The notes beneath the pieces are model-generated. The model saw only the letters and a list, made by a program, of their open reading frames with translations, had not been told where the DNA came from and searched no databases. A stretch of DNA of 64,000 nucleotides. Origin: Siphonodentalium dalli. Taxonomy: Eukaryota > Mollusca > Scaphopoda > Gadilida > Siphonodentaliidae. Of the stretch, positions 41,483 through 52,990 are shown one piece after another. The DNA is taken from NCBI GenBank assembly GCA_032622095.1, contig CP136069.1, positions 164,912,394 to 164,976,393 on the forward strand, read 5' to 3'. Numbering within the stretch: the first letter of the stretch is position 1; each line of letters opens with the position of its first letter. Position numbers and translations under genes: made by a program.

Positions 41483-41879
41483 TTAACCCTTTACCCAACA
41501 GAACGGCCCTGTGCCAATGCATACTCTTATATATGCGAGTCGACCATAGGTCGCCTCGCATATATAAGAGAATGCATTGGCTTAACACATATTAAAAATG
41601 ATAAAATTGTCAAAGAATATAATTTTTTTTTTAATTTTTTAGGCCAATGCATTCTCTTATATATGCGAGGCGACCTATGGTCGACTCGCATATATAAGAG
41701 AATGCATTGGCACAGGGCATAACTGTAAATAACCATCACAATGTGGTCAATGAACCGGTTCCAATGATATCCATATTAGTATGGTGTTATTGAGACAGAC
41801 CAAAGATATTTTAGGCCGTTGAAGCTTTATTTTGCCGTTTTTGGGGCGTTTTTGGCCGGTTTGTTGGGTAAAGTGTTAA
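41483..41879. mobile_element. TTAA MITE family 1 with double hairpin (copy 6)
   Basis: TTAACCCTTTACCCAACA to TGTTGGGTAAAGTGTTAA. One base change in the first arm (GCATACTC for GCATTCTC); the second hairpin is intact. Confidence 0.92.
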
Positions 41880-42640
41880 AATCGTAGGTGCAAAATAATC
41901 GTGGCCGACAAACGTAGATTATCGTCACACGGTTGCTTTTAAAAATCGAGTCTTCAGAATCGTGCAACAATGACCAGTTCGGTGACACTCGGCGTATAGT
42001 CACGTGTTCCCCCTCAAAGTCACGTGTCCCCCCCTCAAAGTCACGTGTTCCCTCTCAAATTCACGCGACTGCCCAATGTCTTACACAGTTATACCCCCTC
42101 CTAATTATAACACGTGTAAAATGCTTTACACAAAAGGTGCCAGTCTGTAACACTTGTGCATACGGTTTGATATATAATAGTATGGCATTGAAGGGACAGC
42201 GCAGCGATGGTGAAGTTTTCGCCTGTGATGAATGTTGGGTCGCCGTGGTACCGAGAAGATTGTCACCTAATTACTGGCATTATCTAGGAATCCGAACAAG
42301 TTATGTCGATGAATGCCCAGAGGAAATGAATCACGGATGAATGCCAATACGAAATATACTTCTCGGGACATCAACTCCGGAACCTGAGTGTACATTGTAT
42401 GTCACGGAGACGCAGCCCGCTTGGAGCTAATAGTCTGGAGCAATGCAACCGTGTACTAACTGATTAGTGATGTGGCTATAGAGGATCTTTCGGCGGACAT
42501 GTCCACTTTCCAACCTGCCCCTTGAATAAATAAGGATGTCATTACCAAGTCCGTGGAATTCCAGTTGCGATTCATGGGTATCTCAAACTTTCCAAACCTT
42601 CAAAAATGTCCAATCGTATGGTTGTCATTCCAGTCCACAA
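41880..42640. other. E-box triplet and short Cys-containing ORF
   Basis: Positions 41997-42065 are three imperfect 22-24-bp repeats. The first two contain CACGTG and the third is CACGCG; a further CACGTG lies at 42112. The + strand frame at 42130-42340 has CNTCAYG and CDECW, a possible CxxC-CxxC zinc-ribbon-like pair, ending TSYVDECPEEMNHG. No family is recognised and no splice evidence found. Confidence 0.35.
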
Positions 42641-42738
42641 TTTGACCCAAATTAAGGAAAATATTCCACTTTGAGTCTAAAACAACTCTGAACAAGTATC
42701 TAACTGAATGCTGGCAGGAATATCAAAGTATCAGAATT

Positions 42739-43243
42739 TAAAGATACGGTTGGCCTTGGCGGTGGGTATCCTGTGAAAATATTTACACCCGTCAAAAACC
42801 GCCACAAACAGAAAGAACATCAAAATGTAGACAGACTTTGTCCGTATACAAATAAGAAATATCGCATAAACAGTATGTTATTGTCATCTGTTTGACCATT
42901 GTTATGTAAACAAAAGCATAAAAAGTTACTTTTCTGGTGTTTGTTTATATTATGATGGTAAACAAAAAGAGCGTTCTTTGTTGGTGAATTCCTGATATGG
43001 AACTAATAAAGAGCGTTTATGCCATTTGTGTGTGATTAGCCAGTAGCATTGTGCTGTCTTCTGTAACACAATCAGGCTCTTGCTTAGGTAAAATATAGTA
43101 GGTCTTTGTGATAACATGCTGTTTACGCGATGGTCATGGCATATATGAACGAAACTGTATGCGTTTTAATGTTTTTCTGTTTACGGTGATTGGAAGAAAT
43201 ATGAATATTTTCGACAACTAAGGCCTCACGTGCCTTTAAACCC
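42739..43243. mobile_element. TTAA-flanked MITE family 4 (copy 2, inverted)
   Basis: Reverse complement of the element at 36869, starting TTAAAGATACGGTTGGCC and ending CACGTGCCTTTAA. Host DNA left of it (42654-42741) is repeated on its right (43259-43340). Confidence 0.75.
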
Positions 43244-43349
43244 CAGCCTATTATCCTTTAGGAAAATATTCGACTTTGAGTCTAAAACAACAAGTATCTA
43301 ACTGAATACTGATAGGAATATCAAAGTATCAGAATTTAAACCCCAGCCT

Positions 43350-44880
43350 ATTATCCTATACCTCTATAATATCACCATAATTATAATAGGCTCTGACACT
43401 GCTTATTTATCTGCATCGCGAGTTGCGCACAGTTGGTGTTTTACTATAAAGCTTGAGGTATATGTTTGCATGAATGTGGATGCAGCACAAGACGCCCGCG
43501 ACACATACACACATAATTTTCCCAGAAATCTAGTGGAATTTGACACGAGGTATGTGGATTTAAGGACCGCAAAATAGCTGGTGTTTAAGCCAGATATTGC
43601 CATCGCTATCGGGTATTCGGTCATAAAAACCTAGGCTCCGCCTCGGAATATTTTTTTCCGACAGCTCAGGGAATATCCAATACATATTCCAAACTACTTC
43701 TGGTCTGAAATGTCCAACTAATACTGGAGCAGCCAATGTTGGAAGGGGTGGGAGACATCTTCCCAAAATCATTGCCACCACGTCCCTGCAACTAATACAC
43801 ACGGATATACCATTTACTGTGTGACCCCGTCCCCATCATCTTCAAACTAACACTTTTATTTTCTCCAAATTTAGTTCCGCCTTGAACTATCACTGTGATA
43901 ATCTTGCGTATTTATTTGCAATTATTCCTCAGTCGAACACGTTTTCGTAACTTTTGAACCCAACTCACTGTGTCATACTGCTTTGAATTTTCTATTCCGC
44001 ACGAGTCAAACCGGATGATATGTCACCATCACCGCTCTGCGCATTCTGCATATGTACATGTACTTGTTATATTTTGCACCCCTGGTCAAGTGAAGTTTGC
44101 TGCCATGTTGTATCAATCCTGCTGATCTAGATATGATGTTGGCTGGTCAAAAGATCCAAATATTTGACGGAAACTCAGCTGCGAAACTAGGAAAATATTC
44201 GACTGTTGATCTAAATCAGCAAATTTTACACTTAATACTGGTAGAAATTAAAGTTATCAGAACAACTTCAACCTAATTTTGGACTGAATTTTCCAAATAA
44301 TGTTGTGTCATGCAGGGGGGGGGGGGGGTGAAAAAAAAAAATTCCGGCACGTATGCCGGGGTGGGTGGGTGGTCAAAGCCACCAACAAGCAATTTTTTCC
44401 GCAACTAAAAAAAAAAATCCTGCTTGTTTTTTAGTGTTTTGGCAATGAGTTGGGCTTCAAAACCACTTTGAATGAGAGAAATAATGTAATTCTAACTGTA
44501 AACTGACTGCAGGCAGTTATCGTGTTGTATTTTGTTGCAAATTTTGAAATCCAAGATGGCCACTGGCAGCCATGTTTTTTTGGCCGAATGACCTCAAAAT
44601 GACTCATTCCTATTTACATGTCCATGTTAACATCCATGATAAATAGTATGCACAGAAATTCATATACAGCTGTTTACAGTGAATTCCCCCCGCAAATCTC
44701 TGTTTTAGTGTTAAAAGGGGGGGTGGGTGTCAAAAAATGGTCGGAAAAAACTGCCGAAAACGGAAAAAAAATTTGGCGGTGGGGGTGGGTGGGTACAAAA
44801 AATGATCGAAATGGAAAAAATGCCATACGTGCCTGAAATGTTTTTCCGACCCCCCCCCCCCCCCCCCCCCTGTGTTAGGA
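43350..44880. repeat. Intergenic DNA with homopolymer tracts and dispersed repeats
   Basis: No gene. A G-run lies at about 44317-44329 and a C-run of over 20 at about 44850-44871. 44645-44720 is the inverse of 22425-22495. GGGTGGGTGGGT blocks at 44360 and 44785 could form G-quadruplexes. Confidence 0.6.
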
Positions 44881-45103
44881 ATAAAAAACGCATTAGACAG
44901 TAAATTAGTTTCAATGCGCTTTACAATAGAAATACAGTTTAAAAGAAAGAGATAAATGGATACTAAAAGATATGTGAGTTTAAAAGAGGCCTAGGAGAAT
45001 TAAAATACCACCTAAAAACAGACACGCACACAGCTAAAGAGTAACACATCACGAATCGGGAATATATGAAAAATTAGTGAATCGAAAATAAGTGCGAATA
45101 ATG

Positions 45104-45310
45104 TCAATTGATCAACTGAAAACTATGACTAAACAGATATTTTTTCAGCAGCTTTTTAAAACTTTCTACAGAGTGACAGCGCCTGATGTTGATTGGCAGT
45201 TTGTTCCATAACGCGATGGACACTTCTTGGAAACATAACTTTCCATGCTTATCGTTCGGTTTACCAAGGGGACGAGACACAGAAACACCATGTTAATTAT
45301 CACGTCCCTG
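45104..45310 (-). pseudogene. Non-LTR retrotransposon, last part of ORF2 (fragment D)
   Basis: On the - strand: GVSVSRPLGKPNDKHGKLCF, then ALWNKLPINIRRCHSVESFK and KLLKKYLFSHSFQLIN, stop at 45104. WNxLPxxIRxxxSxxxFKxxLKxxLF is the hallmark end of Jockey/CR1-type ORF2. 5'-truncated, and sitting exactly at the left edge of the duplicated esterase block. Confidence 0.8.
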
Positions 45311-45454
45311 ATAGCAAGATCAGTTTGCACAATGAGATGATACAATATTAAAGCATAAGGACATGACAAAGCGCAATTGATCAGAACGGAAAGCATGTGA
45401 ACAATATATGGGTGAGCTTTTGTGTGGAACTGTTTCTGAATCAATCGATGGAGG

Positions 45455-45500
45455 CCACAATATATAAGTGTGTTTTGTGTAGAACTGCTTCTGATATCTG
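45455..45500 (+). promoter_or_regulatory. TATA box of esterase gene A
   Basis: TATATAAG at 45461-45468, about 110 bp before the start codon. The aligned position of the B copy has TATATATA near 55206, in otherwise matching sequence. Confidence 0.45.
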
Positions 45501-45576
45501 CTTTCGAGTTGAACGAGCAGCTGCATGTTTAGTTGCATCTTGTTTTGTTATACGCAGCGGTGCTTCAAATTCCATG

Positions 45577-46342
45577 ATGTGTGACTGGAAACGATTTGGA
45601 GGAAACCGACGACGATGTCGTCGACTTTTAGTCATATCTGGAATATTGTTTTGCTCAATTAACATAGCACTTATGTTCTTGTGTGGGTATAACGCATGGG
45701 TCTCGACAAATAAACCTCAGATGTTGACTCAGAAATCATGGCTTCCATGTTGGGAAAACACCACAGTGGTTGATTGTGTTGAGGACTTCAGAAACTCTCG
45801 CCTACTACCAAACGACAAATGTGAATTGTCACAGAAATGTCCGAACTATCACGAAGATGTTTTTCATGGAAAATGGTACCCGCTCGTTTATTCGAAAGGA
45901 CACGTGGGCGAGATGACTCAATTCCAAAGGCGCGTGAGATATATGTTTGATAAAAATTGGAATTCGTTTCAGAGAGCAGATGGACATTGTGGGAACCGGT
46001 CATATTCCAGAACTATTCACTTTAGAGCAATTTGTGACGGTCAAGGTCTGACGCCATGCTGCTATAATGGCATCTGCACCAACATGGCGGCATCGTCTTG
46101 CGCATGCGCGGATTGTTTCGATACGAGAAGGAAGAAGCACGCCGAGCTTTCACATTGGGTGGTTGATAAATCGCAGTGTCAACCAACCGTATTCAACCAG
46201 AAGCTTTTCTGTTCCATTTTCAAAGGGAACAGTTTCTATTTCATCGGCGATTCCCTCTTAAGACACGTTCATTCGGCTCTTCTGATTATAGCTAACGGCG
46301 ACTTCAACACCGGATCGCTCAATAACAACGCACACTATAGAG
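45577..46342 (+). CDS. SGNH/PC-esterase-like membrane protein A, exon 1
   Basis: Encodes residues 1-255. The start MCDWKR is chosen because it is conserved in copy B; an in-frame ATG directly before it and one 60 codons upstream are not. Residues 17-37 are hydrophobic after an Arg-rich N-terminus, a type II signal anchor. A Cys-rich luminal region follows (about 58-210, many paired Cys, N-glycosylation site NTT at 61). FYFIGDSLLRH holds the catalytic Ser226 (GDS, block I). Donor GAG|GTATGC gives phase 1. The family (SGNH/GDSL, PC-esterase/NXPE/CASD1-like) contains Golgi or secreted O-acyl esterases and transferases acting on glycans; the substrate here is unknown. Confidence 0.88.
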
Positions 46343-47709
46343 GTATGCACATATGCAACCAGGGTTCGCGCTGCCACTTGCCAAATTTGCCAATGGCAAA
46401 CATAATTCACATTTGGCAAAAAATATTTTCATTTGGCAAAACTTTTGGCAAGTCACTTTTGGATAATCATGTATATATCCGCCGACTTGATTTTAAAATT
46501 GGTTTATTGGAAAAAACAGTTGTACTGAAAAATGCTATATACAAAAAAAGGTCAAATGCATTTAAATAAATAAATAGATGACATTCGCACACATCTCTCT
46601 CAATACACTCAATTTGCTTACTCACCACTTCCACTCACCATGCAGGGACATACACTTATATTATATTATGGAATAACTGTAGACAGTAGTTTTCAAGTTA
46701 TTATATGGGAAGTTTCGGTTATACTTAACTCTCAATATAGGTGACATTGTTGGAAGGGTGGGACATCTGATTGGGGGGGGGGGGGCAGAATAATAGATTC
46801 AAATCACTCAGTCGATTGTTAGTGGAGACTGCTATATATGTAAAGATTTTTCTATAATTTTTCGAGAATTCTGCGAGTTTCGAATGACATCATGTGTTGT
46901 ACTTCTCGCATTTGTATCTATATTCCAGCCCTTTGAGGAAAACATTAACAGCTAACTTTAGTCCGATATATATATTGTTTTATTGGAAGCCACAATAAAT
47001 TGGGTAGTATAGTTTATATTTGTTTGAACACATTTATTGTTACATAGATATGTTTACATGGTAGGGAATGCTGATACATGATGGTATGGGTGCACAGGGG
47101 ATCGGAACACAAGTTACCAAACTTAGTGAGGATTCTCTCCCTTGGCGTGCAGCTGCTTGTGATTTAAAATGGATGATGTGTCAGAAGTCATTTAATAAAA
47201 TTGTGTGTTGTTTGTGCGGAGGGCGTGATCACGTGGGGTGGGGGCACTGTCTCCCAATAAAATATGTTGTTGTAGCTGTGGCTGTGACTGGCTGTGGCTG
47301 CAGTAATCGTCTCTAGCCTGCACTATAGTAAGATGGGGGGTCTTATTGGTGTCCAATAGCTGTGTAGATTCTCATGAATAGCGAGTATTTTGTTCTTGTT
47401 TGGTTCCGAGATGGAGTCGATGGGGTTTGTTTGGGTGTTAGCGGTGATCTTACACGATAAATTCCATTCGGCGATCATGGTTGAAGGGAACCTTAATTTA
47501 AAATGGGTCGTGTTCGTAAAATGGGTCGTGTTCGTAAAATATCGGATTTCTAATGCGATATTGAGATGTTTCATCAACGGTAAGGGGCAAAACATATGTG
47601 ATATATGAAAGGCCCTTGTTGTCCAATGTCCATATGCAGTTTGTGGGCTCTATGTATTTCGTTGAGTAGAGACCACGCCAGTTCACAAAGTTCTCTCTCT
47701 CGTCCTCTA

Positions 47710-47742
<33 letters not shown>

Positions 47743-48331
47743 ATCTCTATCTCTCTCTCGGAAATGTTTGGGGGACTTTGCTGAGAAACAACACTATAGT
47801 GTGGCACCAGTGACGGTGGAGGAATCATGGTTTCGAGATCATGCATTCAAAATTGCCGAGCTATCGCAAACGGGAACAGAACGAGGAAAAGAGTAATAAA
47901 CTGTAGGATATGACATATTATATAGTATGTTTGGCAGCTACGAGCATATACTATATAAACTCACAGTTGTTTGTTCTAACATTCTTACCAAAGTTGTCAG
48001 TCGAGGGATTCTCCTAGATGTATGGACAGGTGTATTTCAATTTTCACGAACCTCCGAATAGCAACTTTGGTCAGAATGTTATAGAAAACTACTGAGTCTT
48101 TCGGAACAAATATGGTATCAGCTTGTTTTAAAAATAAACTAGCATATGCTCGTACTAGTCAAACTGCCTTGCTTCACGTCAGTTCTTCATATATAATGTT
48201 TTTGTGCGCTTGCGCTCGAATATGACATTTTGAAAGCGTGGTACTCACCAACCTCGAAACCACATGCTTCCCCACCGTGTGCACGTCAATATAAATGCAG
48301 TTTTTTTTTATTGGTAAATTTTTCTTTGCAG
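46343..48331 (+). other. Intron of esterase gene A
   Basis: 1,989 bp, alignable with the B intron except for a 100-bp insert just after the donor (46354-46470) dense in TTTGGCAA/TTGCCAA, and lacking the 2.9-kb insert found in B. (CT)n microsatellite at 47692-47760; G-run at 46773-46785. Confidence 0.75.
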
Positions 48332-48885
48332 AAAGAAGAGACGAGTGTTCCGGAATGTTCGCGTTCACAGAAAAAGAATGTAGACACCTATTACAGTCAA
48401 TGTCGCGAGCATGTGGAGGGTCTGTTCGATTTGAATACCATCCATTCGGTGGACACCACACGAGCACAACACGCCGTTATTACCAGAAACTCCGATCGCT
48501 AATCAATCAGACCAACACGTACGTCATTCTTAACTTTGGGGGCCACGACAGCTACAATTCAACAACGGTCCTTGATCATTACATCAGACCGCCTGTTCGC
48601 TTCATGGAGGAGGAGCATGCGCAGTGGCCTGTCGTCGTCGTCATGTCTGCGCACAAACCCGGTCTGCTGAAACCGTTACGCCATAAACACGAACGAGAGC
48701 CATTTATCCGGGAGTTCAATTCGAAAATAAAGACTTTCCTGAAGGATTCACGATGGAATTGGTTGGACGTATTCCATCTAACAGATGAAATTTTCAGTTT
48801 CGATGGAACACATTACGGATTGGGAGTTAATATGCTCAAAATTGATATTTTTTTACAATATTTATTAAACCTGATGTGTGTGTAA
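48332..48885 (+). CDS. SGNH/PC-esterase-like membrane protein A, exon 2
   Basis: Acceptor TTTCTTTGCAG; the AA completes a Glu codon with the G of exon 1. Residues 256-439. NFGGHD (325-328) sits where SGNH enzymes have block III GxND, and FDGTHY (412-417) supplies the catalytic Asp413 and His416. All three catalytic positions are present, so the enzyme should be active. Stop TAA at 48883-48885. Total 439 aa, as in copy B. Confidence 0.88.
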
Positions 48886-51430
48886 GTTTTGTTTTATCTT
48901 TGAATGGGGTACGTATTTATGAGCGTCCATTGTTTTTGATGAGTGTCATGGCTGGATTCACACAAAACTCCTCTGTAGGCCCACAATTCAGCAGTTTAAA
49001 AATAACCAGATTCCCTCTGAAACTTCGGGACCCTGCCCGACTCTTCCTGCTTCATGTCCATCCATATAGAACTGATTTATGTATTTATTTACGTACGGTA
49101 TATGTTGCCTTTTACCTCAGAGATAATGCACAAACCAGCGCAGTCACAGTTGTGTATGGATTGTATTGATAAAGTCGCTTGTAACCTACTGAAATTAGAC
49201 GAATATGCTTCCACAATTGTCGAGATTGACTATTTCCTCAAAGGAAAGCCAAATATACCACAACGTCGTAACATCTATTATTTTGCATTGTTCATAAATA
49301 TATTTTAGATACCAAACGATTCACTTGACATTAATAACTACACCTACGGCACGGCATTATATCTATATAGGAGAGGACCAAGGGACCGATGATCACTAAT
49401 CACCAAACACAATTAAATCATCAGTCATCACCAAATGTTTAGAACATGTACATTCTATTATATTAGTTTGGTTATCTTGGTTGTAAACATTTGTGTAAAT
49501 ATTGTTGGGAGTGGGGCTGCATTAAGTTGTTTTTACTTGTGTCACAATCACTTGACACTTTGTTTTGTTGCAGCAATTATGTTTAAACCAACCTACTGAA
49601 GTACAAGCCTTGAGATAATGTGTCGGACATTTGTAGAATGAGTTCCCCAGAGGGTGAATTTAGTGACGCTATCCTCTACTGCGGGCTATCGCCACCAAAT
49701 TCACATCCCGATGACCTAATTTTGGTTAGGCCTCATCTGCCTAAGCAAAATGAGGTCCTCAAAGGGTGAATTTGGTTATGCTAGCCCGCTTTGCGAGGTA
49801 CGATCACTAAATTCACCCTCTGAGGACCTCATTCTGCAAATGTCAGGCATACTATTTCAATGCGTGTTGGAGTAAGAAGTGAACGTTTACTAACTACAAA
49901 CTTGTTAGAAATTTCATAATAAAAAATGCTTAACTGGTTCTGATAGTTTGTTAGTCAATTTGCTATATATCTTTTTACCTTTGGTCAATTTTTTTTAACT
50001 AAGATCAGAGAAAGGGGGATTTGGGTCAAATTTTCAACAGTTGGAAATTTCATACTTGCCAAAACATTAGTTGGAAATTTCACACCAACAATAGGTTGAA
50101 AATGTTCTTGTAGTTTTATTTTCAAACAATTTATTAGGTGAAATTAATTGTTTTTGGACCAATATTTGTATACTTTCGAATTTTTTGTCAAAAGTTTTGA
50201 CTGAAATGGTCATTAGTTGGAAATTTTCCAACCTTAGGGGGGTGACAGGTTGGAAATTTGGAAAGCTTGTGTCCTGGTTCCTCTCCCATGGCCAGTCAAA
50301 AACTGCTAGTTAATTTAAGAAAACAATATTGTCATACATTTGGTCAACAATGTCATTGCAATTGTCATCAGTTAGAAATATTTCAACCTAAGTTGGGGTG
50401 TCAGGTTTGAAATTTCCAACTCTAGGAAGGCTTGAGGGTAGTCTACATGCTAGGATTTTGCGATTTTATTTTTCAGATTTCAAAATTTTCGCACGCCGGG
50501 CCGAATTATGGTCGGCCCGGTGTGTCAATGTCCCTCCCCTGTGGCCAATACAAAACTGCTAATTAGTTTAACAAAACAATATTTTACTACATTTTGTCAA
50601 ACTTGTGCACTGAAATGGTCATCAGTTATATTCCAACCTGAGGGGGAGTATTAGCTCACACGGAGCCGAACAACCATGGCCAGTACGGTGTGTTCTGGTC
50701 TCTTGCACGTAGCCGTGCGCATTTGTCTGGAGTTAGACCACTAGATGTTAGGATGTATGCAAGTTTTCAGGTTAAAATATATGAATGTTTTCATACCGGG
50801 AATATAGAACCATGGTTTATGAATATATATGATATTATGCCTGAGCACTGAGGTGCAAGGGGGTGCAAATGGAATTATGCAAAACTTTTGTGTTTGGTCT
50901 GATTCTGATTTAGGGGGGTGCAGTTGGAATTTCCGAAGGTGTGCACACCCCCCCCCCATATAGCCACGCCCCTGACTGGGGTGGCCATGGGTTAAGGGTA
51001 AGGAGACCTCAGCTGGTATCAAACTGGAAAAAATGTTGTGTCCATCTAAAATTTACAACTAACAAGCTAACACATCTGTAACAGATGCAGAAAAAACATT
51101 GTAGATGGCGATTGCATAACAAAAACAAGAGATTTACCTTGAAATGTTCTTGATTCCTGATTCACTGTTAACATGTGCTTGAACTAAATTTTCAAATAAT
51201 GATAAAATTTAATATTATTCTACTAAAATTATTACCCATTCACCAAATAAAAGTAATGATAAGGTAAGTTAATCTAAAACAATATTATACATATTTTGCA
51301 GCAAATAAGTTCAAGTTGCCAATTTCCATGTGGTTCTGGTCATGTCAAGTGAGGTCACCTGATCCAAAAGATTCCCAACGTTTTGACAAATTGCCTCCAT
51401 ATTTGTCCATAATATTTGCCACTTTGTGAA
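48886..51430. repeat. 3' flank of esterase A, duplicated block
   Basis: It aligns with 61531-63163 downstream of gene B, including the MITE at 49604. Copy A has an extra 980 bp at about 50000-50978 that is rich in TTGGAAATTT motifs and holds dispersed repeats related to 3.9-4.1 kb. No gene. Confidence 0.7.
49604..49866. mobile_element. hAT-like double-hairpin MITE (copy 3)
   Basis: CAAGCCTTGAGATAATGTGT to GCGTG, two hairpins in tandem. Flanks CTGAAGTA and TTGGAGTA are decayed versions of the perfect 8-bp duplication around copy 5, and the insertion site is the same, so it predates the gene duplication. Confidence 0.85.
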
Positions 51431-51590
51431 TGAAGCCAAGAATAGATTATACAATATTAAAGCATACCGACATTTCATTCATTACTTCATGGCAACGGTC
51501 AACGTCATAATCGCACATGAATGGATTCACCACTTGCAGTTTGATTTCCAGAAACGCATCGGTTGTAACTTTTGTTGTCCATGAATCGAT
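51431..51590. repeat. Third copy of the duplicated-block edge
   Basis: ACAATATTAAAGCATACCGA with TTCATTCATTACTTCA matches 54548-54590, and in part 45345-45360. It marks the junction between the two duplicated blocks. Confidence 0.65.
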
Positions 51591-52990
51591 TATCTACGCA
51601 CGTGACCATGGGTCAAAGGCCTTTGTTTGATTTCTGGACTCTCAACCAGCTTTCGATCGTGTGTGGCACGAAGGTCTATTGTTCAAACTAAGTAGCAGGT
51701 TTCAAAGGGAAAATTCTATTAATCATTGCCAACATACTCTATAACTGTATCAGTCGTATGTGTTATAATGGCTGCTTATCAGATCCGGTTGAAATTTTAC
51801 AAAGTTCAAGACTGGAATCAGTTACGTCACCTTTCTTATATCTAATGTTCATTGACAAACTCCTACACACTCTTGATCAATCTGGCCACGGTCTCCATAT
51901 ATGTCTTATCAACTGTCCTTATCCAACTACATTGTTTAATATCAATAAATGCTACTTGATAGTTGTGATTCCTACAGCAAAAACAATGGCGTTTTACGTT
52001 CTCTCGAACAAAAAGCTCTGTGGTCGTATCCAACGAGACGAGCTCTCGACACGAAACTAACAACAGGACATGGTCCCTCAGATCGACTGACCTCACGGAC
52101 CTACCGAATGCCGCCTCCTGTGGATCACCAGCACAATTTCACGCACCATACAAAAGATATTATAGCTAACACCATGCGTAAAACATTCTTCTCGATAACT
52201 GGTAGGAAAAGCCTCTAGCCGTGCAGCCCACTCACAATGTCTAATCTGATTAAGAGCGTCGTAATTCAAAAAGTTTTATATGGTGCGTAACTTCTCAAAC
52301 GGATTTTCACGGACTAAAACTGTTCAACCGCCCAGTAACAGGCTTTGCTGCCGACATCACTGAAATTATTCAGCTGTACAATCTCGAATCGTACTTGAGC
52401 AATATTCTCCAGGAAGGATGTTTTCCGATAAAGCTGTGAGTGATCATTACTGTAATGAATGGTTAGCATCAGTCTCCGAGGACAAACAGCTGTGCATTCT
52501 ACTCTCGATCCACAGTGATCCCCTCTCGTCTTGGAACATCCGGAGACTCCTTGTTGGGAATCCACACCGGTCAGAAGAATTGAGGAACCTCGCTTTTCTT
52601 TTGAATAAACTAAAACCATGTTTGAAAACAACTCTGTATCCTCATTTCCATTGGCAGGTGTGTATGATTTATGGACTAATTGTCCGGCTACGCGCAACAG
52701 CGTGAGCTTTTTAGCTGCTCAACATAGCAGTTTGTGATAACGAAATGGAGCATAAAACAAACTCGTGTACCTCCCCGGTAAAAGTCCAACTACGCTACAT
52801 CTTCTGGTGTGGTCTCTTGGACCATTATGGAATTGATGTCTTCGTTTTCATGGATTCCCTGGAGCCATATCGTCTTCACGATTGTTTTTCTATAGCAGGC
52901 ACCGCATTTGACACACCAACGATCGTAGAACTCTGCTGGGACGCAATTTGATATTCGCGGCACAGTTTCTCCTCCGCGCATGTCGGTTCA
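51591..52990 (+). pseudogene. Non-LTR retrotransposon reverse transcriptase, degraded (fragment E)
   Basis: LDSQPAFDRVWHEGLLFKL at 51634 is RT motif A (xDxxxAFDxxxH). SPFLYLMFIDKLLHTL near 51818 corresponds to the SxxLFxxFINDL block. The following YADD block is disrupted. MSNLIKSVVIQKVLYGA near 52238 and DHYGIDVFVFMDSLE near 52820 continue toward the C-terminus. At least two frameshifts and several stops. Related to fragment A (7201-7629). Confidence 0.75.

Noticed and set aside
41393-41722. ORFs across the TTAA MITE hairpins (also at 21350, 21741, 30950)
   Set aside because: The hairpin arms are open in several frames and the same peptide, [20 protein letters not shown], turns up in unrelated contexts.
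45397-45576. 60-codon N-terminal extension of esterase A
   Set aside because: The upstream ATG is not conserved in copy B and would lie upstream of or at the TATA box; MCDWKR is the shared start.
46343-46569. Read-through of esterase A exon 1 for 75 codons
   Set aside because: It enters the A-specific intronic insert; the GTATGC donor and matched acceptor phase show it is intron.
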